A DNA stretch of 64,000 nt from positions 680,228-744,227 of the forward strand of contig CP070825.1 in NCBI GenBank assembly GCA_020344415.1, in the 5' to 3' direction. Below are positions 35,314-44,645 of the stretch, one piece after another. The notes below the pieces were generated by a model that saw only the letters and a list, made by a program, of their open reading frames with translations, was not told where the DNA came from and made no database searches. This DNA comes from Candidatus Aminicenantota bacterium (GTDB lineage: Bacteria; Acidobacteriota; Aminicenantia; Aminicenantales; Aminicenantaceae). The translations under genes and the position numbers were made by a program. Positions within the stretch are counted from its first letter, which is position 1; each line of letters starts with the position of its first letter.

Positions 35314-36582
35314 TTACGCGAAGCTTGCCGTGGCTTTGAGAAACAGCTCTATCTCTGCCGGCGTATTATAATGGCACGCTGACAATCTAATAAAGCTTTG
35401 TATGCCAAGCTGTTTCAACATAGCCGCAAAAAACGGATCTTGTCCAGGGGCATGGAGTCTGATTTGCTCATCCTTGTAAAGTCCGCATCCTTTAGCTGAT
35501 TCGATCCCTTCTAAGTTAAATCCAACAAGACACGCGCGCCTTGATAGATCCTCTCCCATCCCATAGACAGTAACATGTTTCATATCCTTGAAGCCGTTAA
35601 TTTTATCTGTACCGTTGATTAGCGCAGACAAAAGACCTGTCGAATGTGCCTTTATACTCTGCATGGCAGCCACAACCAGTGCGCGCCGATCTGCAGAATC
35701 TGTGAAATGACCACCCAGCCAGCACAGATAGTCTACAACGGCAGACCAGGCCGCATAAGATTGATGCTCTACACCGCCCAGATCCCAACTCGTTTCAGGT
35801 TTAAAAATGTATTTCCAATGCGGAAGCCTTGCTAATCTATCTGAAACATGAGCATATCCACACCCCTTGACGCCATAGTTTTTGTAAGGGGCAATGACAT
35901 AGGCATCGGCTCCTATCTCTTCAACGTCAATCAGATCAGATGGCGAGTACTGGACACCATCGACCATGATATACAAATCAGGCTTTATCTTCCTTGCTTC
36001 TTTGATAATTGTTTTGACGTCAAATGTTTCACCGGTAACATTAGAAGTGTGTATGACAGCGAGAAAACAGGTGTCCTTGTCAATTTTTTCGAAAATTGAA
36101 TCTAGCGAGACAGAGCCTGTTTCTCGGTTGGGTTCGGCGATACGCTCTTCTTTCCCGTATTTCTCGGCAAATAAGGTTACTGCACTCCGGACTGAAGCGT
36201 GGTCTAGTCCAGTTGTCACAACGTTTGTTCCTGGGACGGCAGAGAGAACAGCGTTTGTAATGCGATATATCACGTGGCTGCTGCTCCAGCCGGGTATGGT
36301 TTGCCCAGATTTCGCTCCGAAAAAGGTCATGAGGTCTTCAATCCCTTGTGCGGTAGCCTCGACTGAGTGATTGGATCCAGGATTCGCTCTTCCCTGTTGA
36401 TCTGGCAGGCATGTCTCTTTTCCCATCGCTTCGATCACTGATTTTGGTCTTAGCGCGCCTGAAGCAGCTTCAAGGTAAATACGTTTTCCGGAATAGGGAT
36501 CCCAATCCACATATACAAACCTGCTCCTAATCTCTTCCATTAACTTGCGTGGATACAACCCTTTTTCATAATCGTTAGCCAC
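35314..36582 (-). CDS. PLP-dependent aminotransferase class V family protein
   Basis: A 422-residue fold-type I PLP enzyme of the cysteine desulfurase/kynureninase-like class V group. The N-terminal YLEAASGALRPKSVIEAMG, TTGLDHASVRSAV for phosphate contact, HTSNVTGE, the PLP-stacking Asp in MVDGVQYSPSDLIDVEEIGA, and the Schiff-base Lys234 in APYKNYGVKGCGY are visible. Reaction unknown; a lyase or desulfurase is as likely as a transaminase. It is not obviously in an operon; its neighbours are GWxTD and receptor genes. Confidence 0.85.
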   Translation of the reverse strand: MANDYEKGLYPRKLMEEIRSRFVYVDWDPYSGKRIYLEAASGALRPKSVIEAMGKETCLPDQQGRANPGSNHSVEATAQGIEDLMTFFGAKSGQTIPGWSSSHVIYRITNAVLSAVPGTNVVTTGLDHASVRSAVTLFAEKYGKEERIAEPNRETGSVSLDSIFEKIDKDTCFLAVIHTSNVTGETFDVKTIIKEARKIKPDLYIMVDGVQYSPSDLIDVEEIGADAYVIAPYKNYGVKGCGYAHVSDRLARLPHWKYIFKPETSWDLGGVEHQSYAAWSAVVDYLCWLGGHFTDSADRRALVVAAMQSIKAHSTGLLSALINGTDKINGFKDMKHVTVYGMGEDLSRRACLVGFNLEGIESAKGCGLYKDEQIRLHAPGQDPFFAAMLKQLGIQSFIRLSACHYNTPAEIELFLKATASFA

Positions 36583-36760
36583 TGTTCAACCTCCTTCAGA
36601 GTTGAGCTAATGTTCCTTATTTTAGCTTTATAAAAGAGAATATTCTAGGTTCTGAGGATTTAAATGATTGTTTTATTATTTCTATTTGTCTCCTTCAAGA
36701 TGACTAGCAGAGGAAAAAAAGGAGAAAGGGAACTCAATTATATTGCAGTGGGTTATTCTA

Positions 36761-37825
36761 TTATTTTATCTTTATTATTTCTAGCTTGCGCAGCCTTTTT
36801 TGCAGGATATTATCGCGGAGAGAAAAGTAGATCTCGTTTGTACCCTTTTCTAAAGGAATCATTATCATTTCAGTCAGAGAGAGGCCTTCTTTGATATTTT
36901 TTTTGAGCTTTTCGGCTGAGAGCCGTTCCTTTATCTCTTTTTTCTCTCCGTAGGTGCTTTTTAGCTCAAAATATTTTACTTCTAGGCTCAGTTCTAAATC
37001 ATAGGCATAAATGCCGTTTTCTTTCTTATAGCTTATGGCTCCGAATGGAATTTCAAAGATACAGTTAACCGAATAATTTTCTTCTTCACTTTTTTCGATT
37101 TTTCCAAATGATTTCTCATAATCTAGGAAAGGAAGAATTTTAGTCAGAGATTCGTCCTTCTCGATTTCCCCAATCCATTGATACTTGACCATATTGGGAT
37201 CGCTCTGGATATAACTCATCATGGAAAAGGGTTTAACTTCTACATTTGTGGTTAATTTGTAATCTCCGGTGCTTTCATAGTCGACAAAGACAAGTATCAA
37301 TGGACCCGAAAAATAATCGGGATATTGATTGTAGACCCAGATTTCTGTGGGTCTTTCGGTCCTGGTGCCCTCTTCAAGCAGGTCAGAACTGAGCTCCCTT
37401 AATCCTTTTTTTAGTTCGACTGTATGTTCACCCATACTTTTTTTAATAACATCTGTGGGCGGCCCCAAAAGGATAAAGATTCGTCCTCTATCTGTCATCC
37501 AACCTGGGATTCCCGCCCGAAAGGCTTTATCCGCTAGGGCAAGCCTCGAGTAGTACTGGCTTCGGAATTCGTTTTCTGCGGTCTCCGGAGTTGGGTCCCT
37601 CCTTTTCCAGAAATCCGCTATGAATTCAGCCCTGTCCTCGAGCGGTATTTCACGAAAAATCCTCTCTTCCTGAGGTGTGACGATATAGCGGATGACGTCC
37701 AGAAATTTTTGACTCTGAGGATCTAAGGAAGGCTTCACGATTTTATAAGAAGCACAGAATAGATGAAAATAGAGAGGTATGATCAAGAAAAAAAGATAAA
37801 AGATATTCTTCCTTCTTTTTTTCAT
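36761..37825 (-). CDS. GWxTD-domain exported protein (third paralogue)
   Basis: A 354-residue protein started at ATG 37825 (MKKRRKNIFYLFFLIIPLYF hydrophobic leader, Cys24 in a non-canonical lipobox). The domain reads IRYIVTPQEERIFREIPLED, FWKRRDPTPETAENEFRSQY and GWMTDRGRIFILLGPP, very like the two paralogues on the plus strand. The upstream 65 residues of the longer open frame look like repeat and promoter sequence. It is TPR-less. It lies between the sulfatase and aminotransferase genes. Confidence 0.85.
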   Translation of the reverse strand: MKKRRKNIFYLFFLIIPLYFHLFCASYKIVKPSLDPQSQKFLDVIRYIVTPQEERIFREIPLEDRAEFIADFWKRRDPTPETAENEFRSQYYSRLALADKAFRAGIPGWMTDRGRIFILLGPPTDVIKKSMGEHTVELKKGLRELSSDLLEEGTRTERPTEIWVYNQYPDYFSGPLILVFVDYESTGDYKLTTNVEVKPFSMMSYIQSDPNMVKYQWIGEIEKDESLTKILPFLDYEKSFGKIEKSEEENYSVNCIFEIPFGAISYKKENGIYAYDLELSLEVKYFELKSTYGEKKEIKERLSAEKLKKNIKEGLSLTEMIMIPLEKGTNEIYFSLRDNILQKRLRKLEIIKIK

Positions 37826-38076
37826 TTTTTTTCTCGGTCCAAAAGCATCATACTTATATGTCATTACGAGAAGCCCAGAAGATTCCTCGTCCGTCTCGGA
37901 ACTGGATGAGAAATTTATCCTTTTATTGTTATTGTGCACAAACGAATGGAATATATCAATATTCGATACAAAATTGTCATGGCGCCAAATTCGAAAGCTT
38001 GCATAAGGTTTTTCTCTCATTGAGGAGGCTCTTTATGAATTATGCTAGAATCGCATCAAAGTTGGCCATCCTCGGA
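37826..38076. other. Gap between the GWxTD gene and the sulfatase gene
   Basis: About 250 bases. A family B-like fragment (TGTCATTACGAGAAGCCCAG) begins at 37858. TATAAG near 37857-37852 on the minus strand may be a -10 box for the GWxTD gene. No gene is supported. Confidence 0.4.
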
Positions 38077-40209
38077 TCATTTCTGGCACTGTTCAATGAG
38101 GGCGTCTAATTTCTCTCTTTCTGCGGGAGCCATGAGATTGTAGTATCGTTTCTTATACTCACTGAGCAGATCAAACGCTTTGGTTTTATTGCCAGTGTTT
38201 AAATAGGCTATGGCTAGATCGAAATGAGCCTGGCTGAAATCGGGATTTGCTTCCAGGGCTTTTTCCCAGCAGTAGATAGCCCCTCCCAGGTCTCCTTGTT
38301 GTCTGTAGGCGTGGCCTAATCCATAGTATGGAGCTGGGTATTCAGGATCTAGTTCTATGGCTTTTTTGTAGTATTCGAAGCATCTAGAATAGACGAAGGA
38401 ATCTCTTGATTGCAGGCCGTGGGAATAGCAGGCATTGGCAAGGTTGTTGTAGAGCTCAGGATGCTTATTATCCAGGGAAAGACCCATCTCGAAAGATTTG
38501 ATCGCCTTGTCAAAATTGCCTTTCTTGGCATACGCAGTCCCGAGGTTATCCCATATTTCCGGATCATACTCAGTTTCCCTCATGTTCATTTTTTCGAAAG
38601 AGCCGATGACTTTGTCATACTGTTGAGCAGAAATGAGCCCTTTCATGTATTCGATGAATATTTCGTAGCTTGAGGGAAGAGCATCGAGCCCTTGCTCCAG
38701 GACTGCAAGAGCGTCCTCTTTATTTCCCATCTCTTGATAGATGGAAGCAAGACGTTTATACGCCAAATCGATATCCTTTCTTTCTTCTATGATTTCCTTC
38801 AAAAGCTTGATTCCCGCGTCCTGTTTTCCCTCTTTATACAGGTTCCAGCCTTCATCAATTTTATTTATATAAGGAACGAGAACTTTCACATCATCTTTGA
38901 CACTAAAGTCCTTCTTTTTCGAAACTCGAACGCTCGAGACATAGCCTAAGCTTGCTAGTTTTTCGCGAGTTTTCCGGTCGACCTTTTGAGCAGCGTCAAT
39001 TTTCTCAGATGGTGTCAGGGCAGCGATGATTTCTTTGAGCTGCGATGTAAATTGAGCTGTTTTTTTTCTTTCGGCAAGGTTGTTGAGCTCATCAAAATCA
39101 TGGTTCAGGTCATAGAGCTCAGGAATAGGAGAGTCGACAAATTTTTTCTTTTGGAGCATAAATCCCTTCAGAGGAGCCCATCCGCGGCTGTAGTAGGGAT
39201 ACAAAGATTCGAAGTAGATTGGCCTTTCAGGCAGTTTTTTCCCCTTTAAGGCTGGGAGGAGAGAGATTCCCTGGAGAAAAGGTGGCATATTGATTCCAAG
39301 CACATCACAGACTGTCGGGAATATGTCCACGTGACTGACATAGTCATCGATACGACCCGAGGCTTTTTCAGGAAGTGAGATGATGAGAGGGATCCAGATG
39401 GATGAATTATAGGCGAAAAAACCGTGAGTCTCCTCACCGTGCTGGCCTAATGACTCGCCGTGGTCCCCGGTGAAAATAATGAGAGTCGAATCGAACAGTT
39501 TGTTCTCTTTCATATGATCGAAGAGCTTTCCCATGACCCAATCGACGTAGGCAACTTCCCCCTCGTACAGATGATCTCTATATTGAGATTTAAAAGGCTC
39601 GGGAGGATCGTACGGGGTATGCGGATCCCAGCAATGGACCCAGAGAAACCAGGGAGATATTCGACCTTTCAGCCAATCAAGGGCGGCCTCGATCACAGCT
39701 TCAGCGTTTCTCTCTAACGAGGAGAGATTTACTGAGTGAACGCGGCTGTATTTATCATCGTAGAGGTCGAAGCCCTGGGATAGTCCAAACCTCGAATCGA
39801 GCGGGTAGGCTCCCACGAAGGCTCCGGTTGAATAGCCATTATTCCTGAGGTGCTCGGCTAGGGTTAACAACTCTTCGCTTACGATGAAATTTAAATTTTC
39901 ATGAACTCCATGATGGTTTGGCGTTGTCCCTAAGAGCATATTCGCATGAGATGGCAGTGTAGTAGATGTGTTGGCAAAAGCTCTAGAAAAAAGCATGCTT
40001 CTCTCTGCAAGATTATCAATATTCGGAGTTTTAGGGTATTGGCTACCATAACAGCTCAACCTGTCAGCTCTGAGTGTGTCTATGGTGATAAGAAGAAAAT
40101 TTTGTTTTGTTTCTTCTTTCTTTAGGGAATACATGGAGAGTGGAGCAAACATAATCCCGAGAAGAATAAACATCAGGAGAGACCAGGTATGAATACGATT
40201 TCTTTTCAT
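38077..40209 (-). CDS. Sulfatase-superfamily enzyme fused to TPR repeats, Thr nucleophile position
   Basis: A 710-residue protein started at ATG 40209 with a hydrophobic signal or anchor (HTWSLLMFILLGIMFAPLSM). Metal motif NFLLITIDTLRADRLSCYGS and the later GDHGESLGQHGEETHGFFAY are classical for alkaline-phosphatase/sulfatase superfamily members. The nucleophile motif aligns at TLPSH (Thr84 to His88), so Thr replaces the Cys or Ser needed for formylglycine. That favours a phosphodiesterase or phosphotransferase type activity. The C-terminal half is six to seven TPRs (AIKSFEMGLSLDNKHPELYN). It is adjacent to a TonB receptor and a GWxTD gene. Confidence 0.88.
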   Translation of the reverse strand: MKRNRIHTWSLLMFILLGIMFAPLSMYSLKKEETKQNFLLITIDTLRADRLSCYGSQYPKTPNIDNLAERSMLFSRAFANTSTTLPSHANMLLGTTPNHHGVHENLNFIVSEELLTLAEHLRNNGYSTGAFVGAYPLDSRFGLSQGFDLYDDKYSRVHSVNLSSLERNAEAVIEAALDWLKGRISPWFLWVHCWDPHTPYDPPEPFKSQYRDHLYEGEVAYVDWVMGKLFDHMKENKLFDSTLIIFTGDHGESLGQHGEETHGFFAYNSSIWIPLIISLPEKASGRIDDYVSHVDIFPTVCDVLGINMPPFLQGISLLPALKGKKLPERPIYFESLYPYYSRGWAPLKGFMLQKKKFVDSPIPELYDLNHDFDELNNLAERKKTAQFTSQLKEIIAALTPSEKIDAAQKVDRKTREKLASLGYVSSVRVSKKKDFSVKDDVKVLVPYINKIDEGWNLYKEGKQDAGIKLLKEIIEERKDIDLAYKRLASIYQEMGNKEDALAVLEQGLDALPSSYEIFIEYMKGLISAQQYDKVIGSFEKMNMRETEYDPEIWDNLGTAYAKKGNFDKAIKSFEMGLSLDNKHPELYNNLANACYSHGLQSRDSFVYSRCFEYYKKAIELDPEYPAPYYGLGHAYRQQGDLGGAIYCWEKALEANPDFSQAHFDLAIAYLNTGNKTKAFDLLSEYKKRYYNLMAPAEREKLDALIEQCQK

Positions 40210-40344
40210 GACTCTTCTTTCTTTAGAAACCCTAGACGAGAAAAAAACTAGATTTTGAAATTTCACATTTCTGTATATGATTCTAAACGAAAAAGATGTT
40301 TTTTTCTTCACATAAAGTAGCTAGAGAAATTCCCTAAAATTCCA

Positions 40345-40380
40345 AAGAAAAAAGAGGGAGGGATGATTCCCTCCCTCTTA
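40345..40380 (-). terminator. Intrinsic terminator of the second TonB receptor gene
   Basis: A perfect 12-bp stem, AAGAGGGAGGGA (40352-40363) against TCCCTCCCTCTT (40368-40379), with loop TGAT. On the minus strand it is followed by a T-rich tract, 34 bases after the receptor stop codon. Confidence 0.85.
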
Positions 40381-40413
40381 GCGTGTCGAACTAAGCAGTG
40401 TGTTCGACTCTAA

Positions 40414-43400
40414 CTAGAACGTGAACCTTGCTCCAAAACGGAAGGAGCGGACACCGTAAGCGCTTGTTATGTCTCCGTAGTCTGAGTCTAATTCGATTTC
40501 CGGTGGATCTCTGTAAGGCCAGATATATGGGTTAGGATTCTGTTCGATGTTGAGACCGCTTCTTCCCCCTATATTGAAGGCATCAATGTAGAGGCTCAGC
40601 TTGCCGAACTCACCAAAAGTGAAGGATTTCTCCACTCTCATATCCATCATGGTGTAGGAAGGATTTCTTCGAGTTCCACGCGTCTCGGGAGCGACATCAT
40701 CATAAGTGTCTTGGGTATCAATACTTGAGGGGAAATAAACACGCGAAATCGTTCTCCTCCAGGCTGACCCTGAGCGGTGCTGGAAGTAGGCGGTAAAGAC
40801 GATGTCGTAGGGGAGCATGACAGTTCCCATGATCTTGATCTGGAGTGGGCGATCATAAGCCACCCGACCGTAGGAATTTATCATCACGTTGGGGTTGTCG
40901 AACAGACTTGACTCGCCTTCTGTCTCTGAGTATGCGGGGCTGGCATTGCCTTTGAAGGCAGAATACAGGATCGAGCCCTTAAGCTGCCACCTGTTTGACA
41001 TCCTCTTGTCGAAAGTCAGCACAAGAGCGGTGTATTCCCTCTTGGCTTCTGGAGGATTCGCACCTTCGTAAGCCCGCGTAGGCGCGTAATCAGCCAGGCC
41101 ATAAATAGTCATATTCTGGTCATCTGCTGTTCCCCATTCTCCATCCCAGCCAGGGTCGATAAAATCATACGGGAGCCAGATGGGCCGTCCTTGGTCATCG
41201 ACAGCAGTGGGATCATAGCCGTTGAACTTATCCACGTCCTCGACGATGTTCTTGTTCACCTTGTAGATGAACTGGAGCCCCAGTTTAAAGTCCTTGACCA
41301 GCTCGTGCTCGATGCCCCCCATGAATTCATGCATGTAAGGAGCCTTCAAGTCTTCGGGATAGTATTGAAAATCCGGGTCTTGAATGTCATAACTGGTCAA
41401 TCTGTACTGATCTCCATCTGCGTCAAGGTACTGAGGCTGAACAGGTGAACCGTATCGTCCATCGGGTACAGGAAGGTCCATGTAGCCATTTCTGTTCAGG
41501 TCGTACCAGTACCAGTTCAGGGCTCCGCCGCTCATTATGTTGGCGGCGTTGTACTTGGCGGACCAGATGGGCTCATAGTAGCGGCTGAAAGAGGCCTTTA
41601 GAGCTGTCTTTCCGTCACCGAAGAGGTCGTAGACGATACCGATTCTCGGCGAAAGAGTTGTGAACTCAACGATTTTTTTGTAAGGGGTAGTCATGGCATC
41701 AAAAGCAGACGTCTGGTTGAACTCTATGTCGGGATCGTTGTGATACTGGTCGTTCAGAGCATGGAGGAGTATAGTGGGAGTTGCGGCCAGAGCAGGGTTC
41801 AGGAATTCGGGTCCGATATCATACAGGTCGATCATATCGGGCCGTGTTTGCTCGGGTTCGTACTGGTAGCCGTAATCGAGACGAATTCCGACATTGATCG
41901 CCAGCTTCCCAAAGACAATGCTGTCCTGGGCAAAGCCAGAGAAACGGCGGGTGTTGTCATACGACGCCATGACGCCCTTTTCGGCATGGGCGCGGATTCT
42001 GAGCCGGCCTCGCCTACCTGAGGTTGAGTAGTAATACTTGTTGCCAGCGTTGTAATCTCTCCAGTACGTGTAGTAAGGATTTCCGTCCTTGTACCTGTCA
42101 AGGCCGTAAATAGTGTGCTCGTATTCACCGCCAATCTTAAATTCGTGGCTTGCTCCCAGAAGGTCGTCTGCGAAGTGGGTCAACGAAACCGAAGCGAGGG
42201 CTTTTTTACGGATATAGTCGTCACCATAATAGGAGTTCCCCCATCTAACCTGATGCTTCCGGTCGTAGACAAAATAGTTGTCAGCGTATTCTGGCCTCAG
42301 AAGGATGGGAAAATGACGGTATACATACGTCCCGCGAATATCAGCAAATGTATTTTGGTTCAGGACCCAGTTTAACTGGTGGGTCGTGGTGTGAGTGTTC
42401 TCATGGTCCCAGACGATTGTGCACGCAAAAGTGTAGGTATTACTAGTTCTGTTCGAGTAAACAGGTTCATAAATATTGTTCCAATGATACATGCCCATGT
42501 ACCGGATGTTTTTGGCGAGCTGGAAGGTCATTTTGGCAAATCCCATCCACTCCTCATGTTCGATGTCAAAATGCTGAAGCTCTGCTGGAGTGAATGTCCA
42601 TTCCCTCAAGTTGATTTTTGCTAACCGAATATCAAAAGTTTGAGGATTGGCTTCCTCCCAGATAAGGCGACGGCCGTTGAGGAAGAACCATAACTTGTCT
42701 TGAATGATGGGACCGCCAAAGCTTAGGGAACCGTCTTTGTAATCTGCATATCTTCGGGGAGGATTGACTCCAACCGCCTCAAGATCTTCTGCGGAAAGCA
42801 GATCTTGGGCTAAGGAGTTTGCGGTATAATAGGCTGTAACGCTTCCTGTAAACTTGTTTCCACCGCTCTTGGTAACGATGTTGACAACCACTGAATCTGT
42901 CTGTCCCATTTCAGCAGGAAGCGCTCCGATCCCGAATTCAATCTCTTCGTAGACATCGGTGTTGATGTTGGCCATGGAATAGAAGGTGGCGGGATCGTTC
43001 ATGGGGACACCGTCCAGCTGGTAGAGCTGACTCCGGACTGTTCCTCCTAAAATAGAAGAGGTTCTTCGGTATTGATTCCCACTCGATATAGCACCCGGGA
43101 TAGAATTCTGGATACCGTAAAGGTCTCGGTTCATCGGGATAGTTGCCAGGAATTCTGCGCTGTAGTTGACACTAGTTTTTGAAGTCTCGACATCTACAAC
43201 CGGCGATTCGGCGGTAACAGTGACCTCCTCTTCTATAGTGGCCACCGCTAATGTAATTGTTACTTCGGTAGTCTTTCCCACGCTGATGATCAGGCCTCTT
43301 CTGATTGTGGTTTTAAATCCGAGCATTTCGACTTTGACTTCGCATCCTCCAGGGCTGAGGGCTGGAAAACGAAACCTACCTGTCTCGCCGGTTATATAAG

Positions 43401-43581
43401 TCTTAGCGCCCATAACAGACGGTCCAGTTAGTGTAACAGTAGCACCGGGAAGCGGATTGCCTTCCTCATCGATAACTTTGCCGCTAATGGAACCGGTCTG
43501 TCTTCCTTGTGCGAGCGTGATGGAAGCGAGTCCGAGAGCAAGGAGCATAATCAAGGAAAGTTTGAAGAATTTTTTACTCAT
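40414..43581 (-). CDS. TonB-dependent receptor with N-terminal carboxypeptidase-regulatory domain (Oar-like)
   Basis: A 1055-residue outer-membrane receptor. Signal peptide, CarboxypepD_reg-like sandwich (GSISGKVIDEEGNPLPGATV; GETGRFRFPALSPGG), plug (IPMNRDLYGIQNSIPGAISS; DSVVVNIVTKSGGNKFTGSV) and barrel ending SFRFGARFTF are visible in order. It is a paralogue of the receptor at 31.9-35.0 kb. The gene follows a GntR-type regulator on the same strand and ends in a strong terminator, so it may be a separate regulated unit. Ligand unknown. Confidence 0.93.
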   Translation of the reverse strand: MSKKFFKLSLIMLLALGLASITLAQGRQTGSISGKVIDEEGNPLPGATVTLTGPSVMGAKTYITGETGRFRFPALSPGGCEVKVEMLGFKTTIRRGLIISVGKTTEVTITLAVATIEEEVTVTAESPVVDVETSKTSVNYSAEFLATIPMNRDLYGIQNSIPGAISSGNQYRRTSSILGGTVRSQLYQLDGVPMNDPATFYSMANINTDVYEEIEFGIGALPAEMGQTDSVVVNIVTKSGGNKFTGSVTAYYTANSLAQDLLSAEDLEAVGVNPPRRYADYKDGSLSFGGPIIQDKLWFFLNGRRLIWEEANPQTFDIRLAKINLREWTFTPAELQHFDIEHEEWMGFAKMTFQLAKNIRYMGMYHWNNIYEPVYSNRTSNTYTFACTIVWDHENTHTTTHQLNWVLNQNTFADIRGTYVYRHFPILLRPEYADNYFVYDRKHQVRWGNSYYGDDYIRKKALASVSLTHFADDLLGASHEFKIGGEYEHTIYGLDRYKDGNPYYTYWRDYNAGNKYYYSTSGRRGRLRIRAHAEKGVMASYDNTRRFSGFAQDSIVFGKLAINVGIRLDYGYQYEPEQTRPDMIDLYDIGPEFLNPALAATPTILLHALNDQYHNDPDIEFNQTSAFDAMTTPYKKIVEFTTLSPRIGIVYDLFGDGKTALKASFSRYYEPIWSAKYNAANIMSGGALNWYWYDLNRNGYMDLPVPDGRYGSPVQPQYLDADGDQYRLTSYDIQDPDFQYYPEDLKAPYMHEFMGGIEHELVKDFKLGLQFIYKVNKNIVEDVDKFNGYDPTAVDDQGRPIWLPYDFIDPGWDGEWGTADDQNMTIYGLADYAPTRAYEGANPPEAKREYTALVLTFDKRMSNRWQLKGSILYSAFKGNASPAYSETEGESSLFDNPNVMINSYGRVAYDRPLQIKIMGTVMLPYDIVFTAYFQHRSGSAWRRTISRVYFPSSIDTQDTYDDVAPETRGTRRNPSYTMMDMRVEKSFTFGEFGKLSLYIDAFNIGGRSGLNIEQNPNPYIWPYRDPPEIELDSDYGDITSAYGVRSFRFGARFTF

Positions 43582-43695
43582 TTGTCCTCCTTTTTTTCTC
43601 CTTGTTTAGTTAAAATCCCTGAAGTGCTGATTGGGGGCAGCACTCCACTCATAACATTTTCTCTTTATCATTCTCTCTGTGATTCTCACCTCCTT
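43582..43695. other. Short gap between the GntR gene and the receptor
   Basis: On the minus strand the receptor's ATG is preceded by AGGAGGACAA; a minor stretch upstream is AT-rich. Nothing else is recognised. Confidence 0.4.
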
Positions 43696-44400
43696 TTATT
43701 GGTTACTTAGGTATTCACTCAATTCCTCTTTGAGAGAGGGTGATTTCAGGAGTAATCCCCAGTGTCTCAACGTCAAAGTTTTAAGCCGCTTTTTATCTTT
43801 AGCCTTTAATGCTTTAAGCAATTCTTTGTGTTCATTGAGTGACCTTTCCAGAACCCCTGGTTTTCTGAAGGCATACATACGGACATACTTGTATCTGAGC
43901 ATTTGGTCGTTAACCTGTTTGATTGTTTCCATAAGAAATTTATTGGGTAAAGAATCCCATATCTTATTATGTATTTCCTGGTTGAGATCTATGTATTTTT
44001 CTAAGGAGGTTATTCGGCAGTTCCGTTCCATTTCCTTTGTTAAATCCTCAATGTTTACTAGATCTTTGGATTTGATGTTTTCTGCAGCTATGCCTGTGGC
44101 TATACTATCTAGAGCACCAAGAACCACAAAGATTTCTTTCAGCTCATCGTGAGATATTTCCTTTACTACAGCTTCTTTGTGGAAATTGATTGTGACGAAT
44201 CCTTCAGCTCCTAACTTCCGAACAGCCTCTCTCACTGGAGTGGTGCTGATTCCAAATGTGGCGGCGATTTCTTTTTCGTTTATCCTTTGGTTGGCTTTGA
44301 GTTTGTTATTAATGATGGACTCCTTAAGGTAGTTGTAGATGGATTGGCTGAGGGTCTTAGGAAATCCGTGCTTGTAAGAGGAGCTTCTTTTATCGTGCAT
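43696..44400 (-). CDS. GntR family (FadR/FCD subfamily) transcriptional regulator
   Basis: A 234-residue regulator started at ATG 44400 (MHDKRSSSYKHG). The winged-helix domain has NQRINEKEIAATFGISTTPV and REAVRKLGAEGFV, and the C-terminal helical FCD domain has DLNQEIHNKIWDSLPNKFLM and ERSLNEHKELLKALKAKDKK. FCD regulators bind small carboxylates or sugar acids. The gene is upstream of a TonB receptor and downstream of a ROK kinase on the same strand, which suggests catabolic control of an uptake gene. Palindromes at 44419-44439 are candidate self-operators. Confidence 0.92.
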   Translation of the reverse strand: MHDKRSSSYKHGFPKTLSQSIYNYLKESIINNKLKANQRINEKEIAATFGISTTPVREAVRKLGAEGFVTINFHKEAVVKEISHDELKEIFVVLGALDSIATGIAAENIKSKDLVNIEDLTKEMERNCRITSLEKYIDLNQEIHNKIWDSLPNKFLMETIKQVNDQMLRYKYVRMYAFRKPGVLERSLNEHKELLKALKAKDKKRLKTLTLRHWGLLLKSPSLKEELSEYLSNQ

Positions 44401-44418
44401 AAATATTATTATACTGAA

Positions 44419-44439
44419 TACATTATATTTTATAATATA
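44419..44439. promoter_or_regulatory. AT-rich inverted repeat, candidate GntR operator
   Basis: TACATTATA (44419-44427) and TATAATATA (44431-44439) are reverse complements with one mismatch around TTT. The site is about 20 bp upstream of the GntR start codon. Confidence 0.5.
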
Positions 44440-44534
44440 CATTATATGCAAATAATATGCCAATGTAAGGGATTTTTAATTTGTTTATTTTCAATAAGAT
44501 AGGTTTTCGGGCGATTTCTTTTTTTGAAATAAAA

Positions 44535-44568
44535 TTCAATTATTTGAATTTCAATTCAAAATTTTGAA
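44535..44568. promoter_or_regulatory. Tandem overlapping TTCAA/TTGAA palindromes
   Basis: TTCAATTATTTGAA (44535-44548) and TTCAAAATTTTGAA (44555-44568, perfect) start 20 bp apart, about two helical turns. A third palindrome, TTGAATTTCAATTCAA (44544-44559), bridges them. The arrangement resembles cooperative repressor sites between the ROK and GntR genes. Confidence 0.5.
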
Positions 44569-44577
44569 TATTCCATT

Positions 44578-44607
44578 GGGGTCAGGCTTTCATAAGTTTC
44601 ATAACTT
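44578..44607. repeat. Half family D element D2
   Basis: Only the left arm GGGGTCAGGCTTTCATAAGT and its continuation is intact. The opposite side (ATTATGAGAAACTC, 44627-44640) is a worn right arm that stops just before the ROK stop codon. Confidence 0.65.
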
Positions 44608-44645
44608 GAATTATTTTACTCAAACAATTATGAGAAACTCGGCGT

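Noticed and set aside
36664-36894. Small plus-strand frame
   Set aside because: It mostly overlaps the 3' end of the GWxTD gene on the other strand and has no recognisable protein features.
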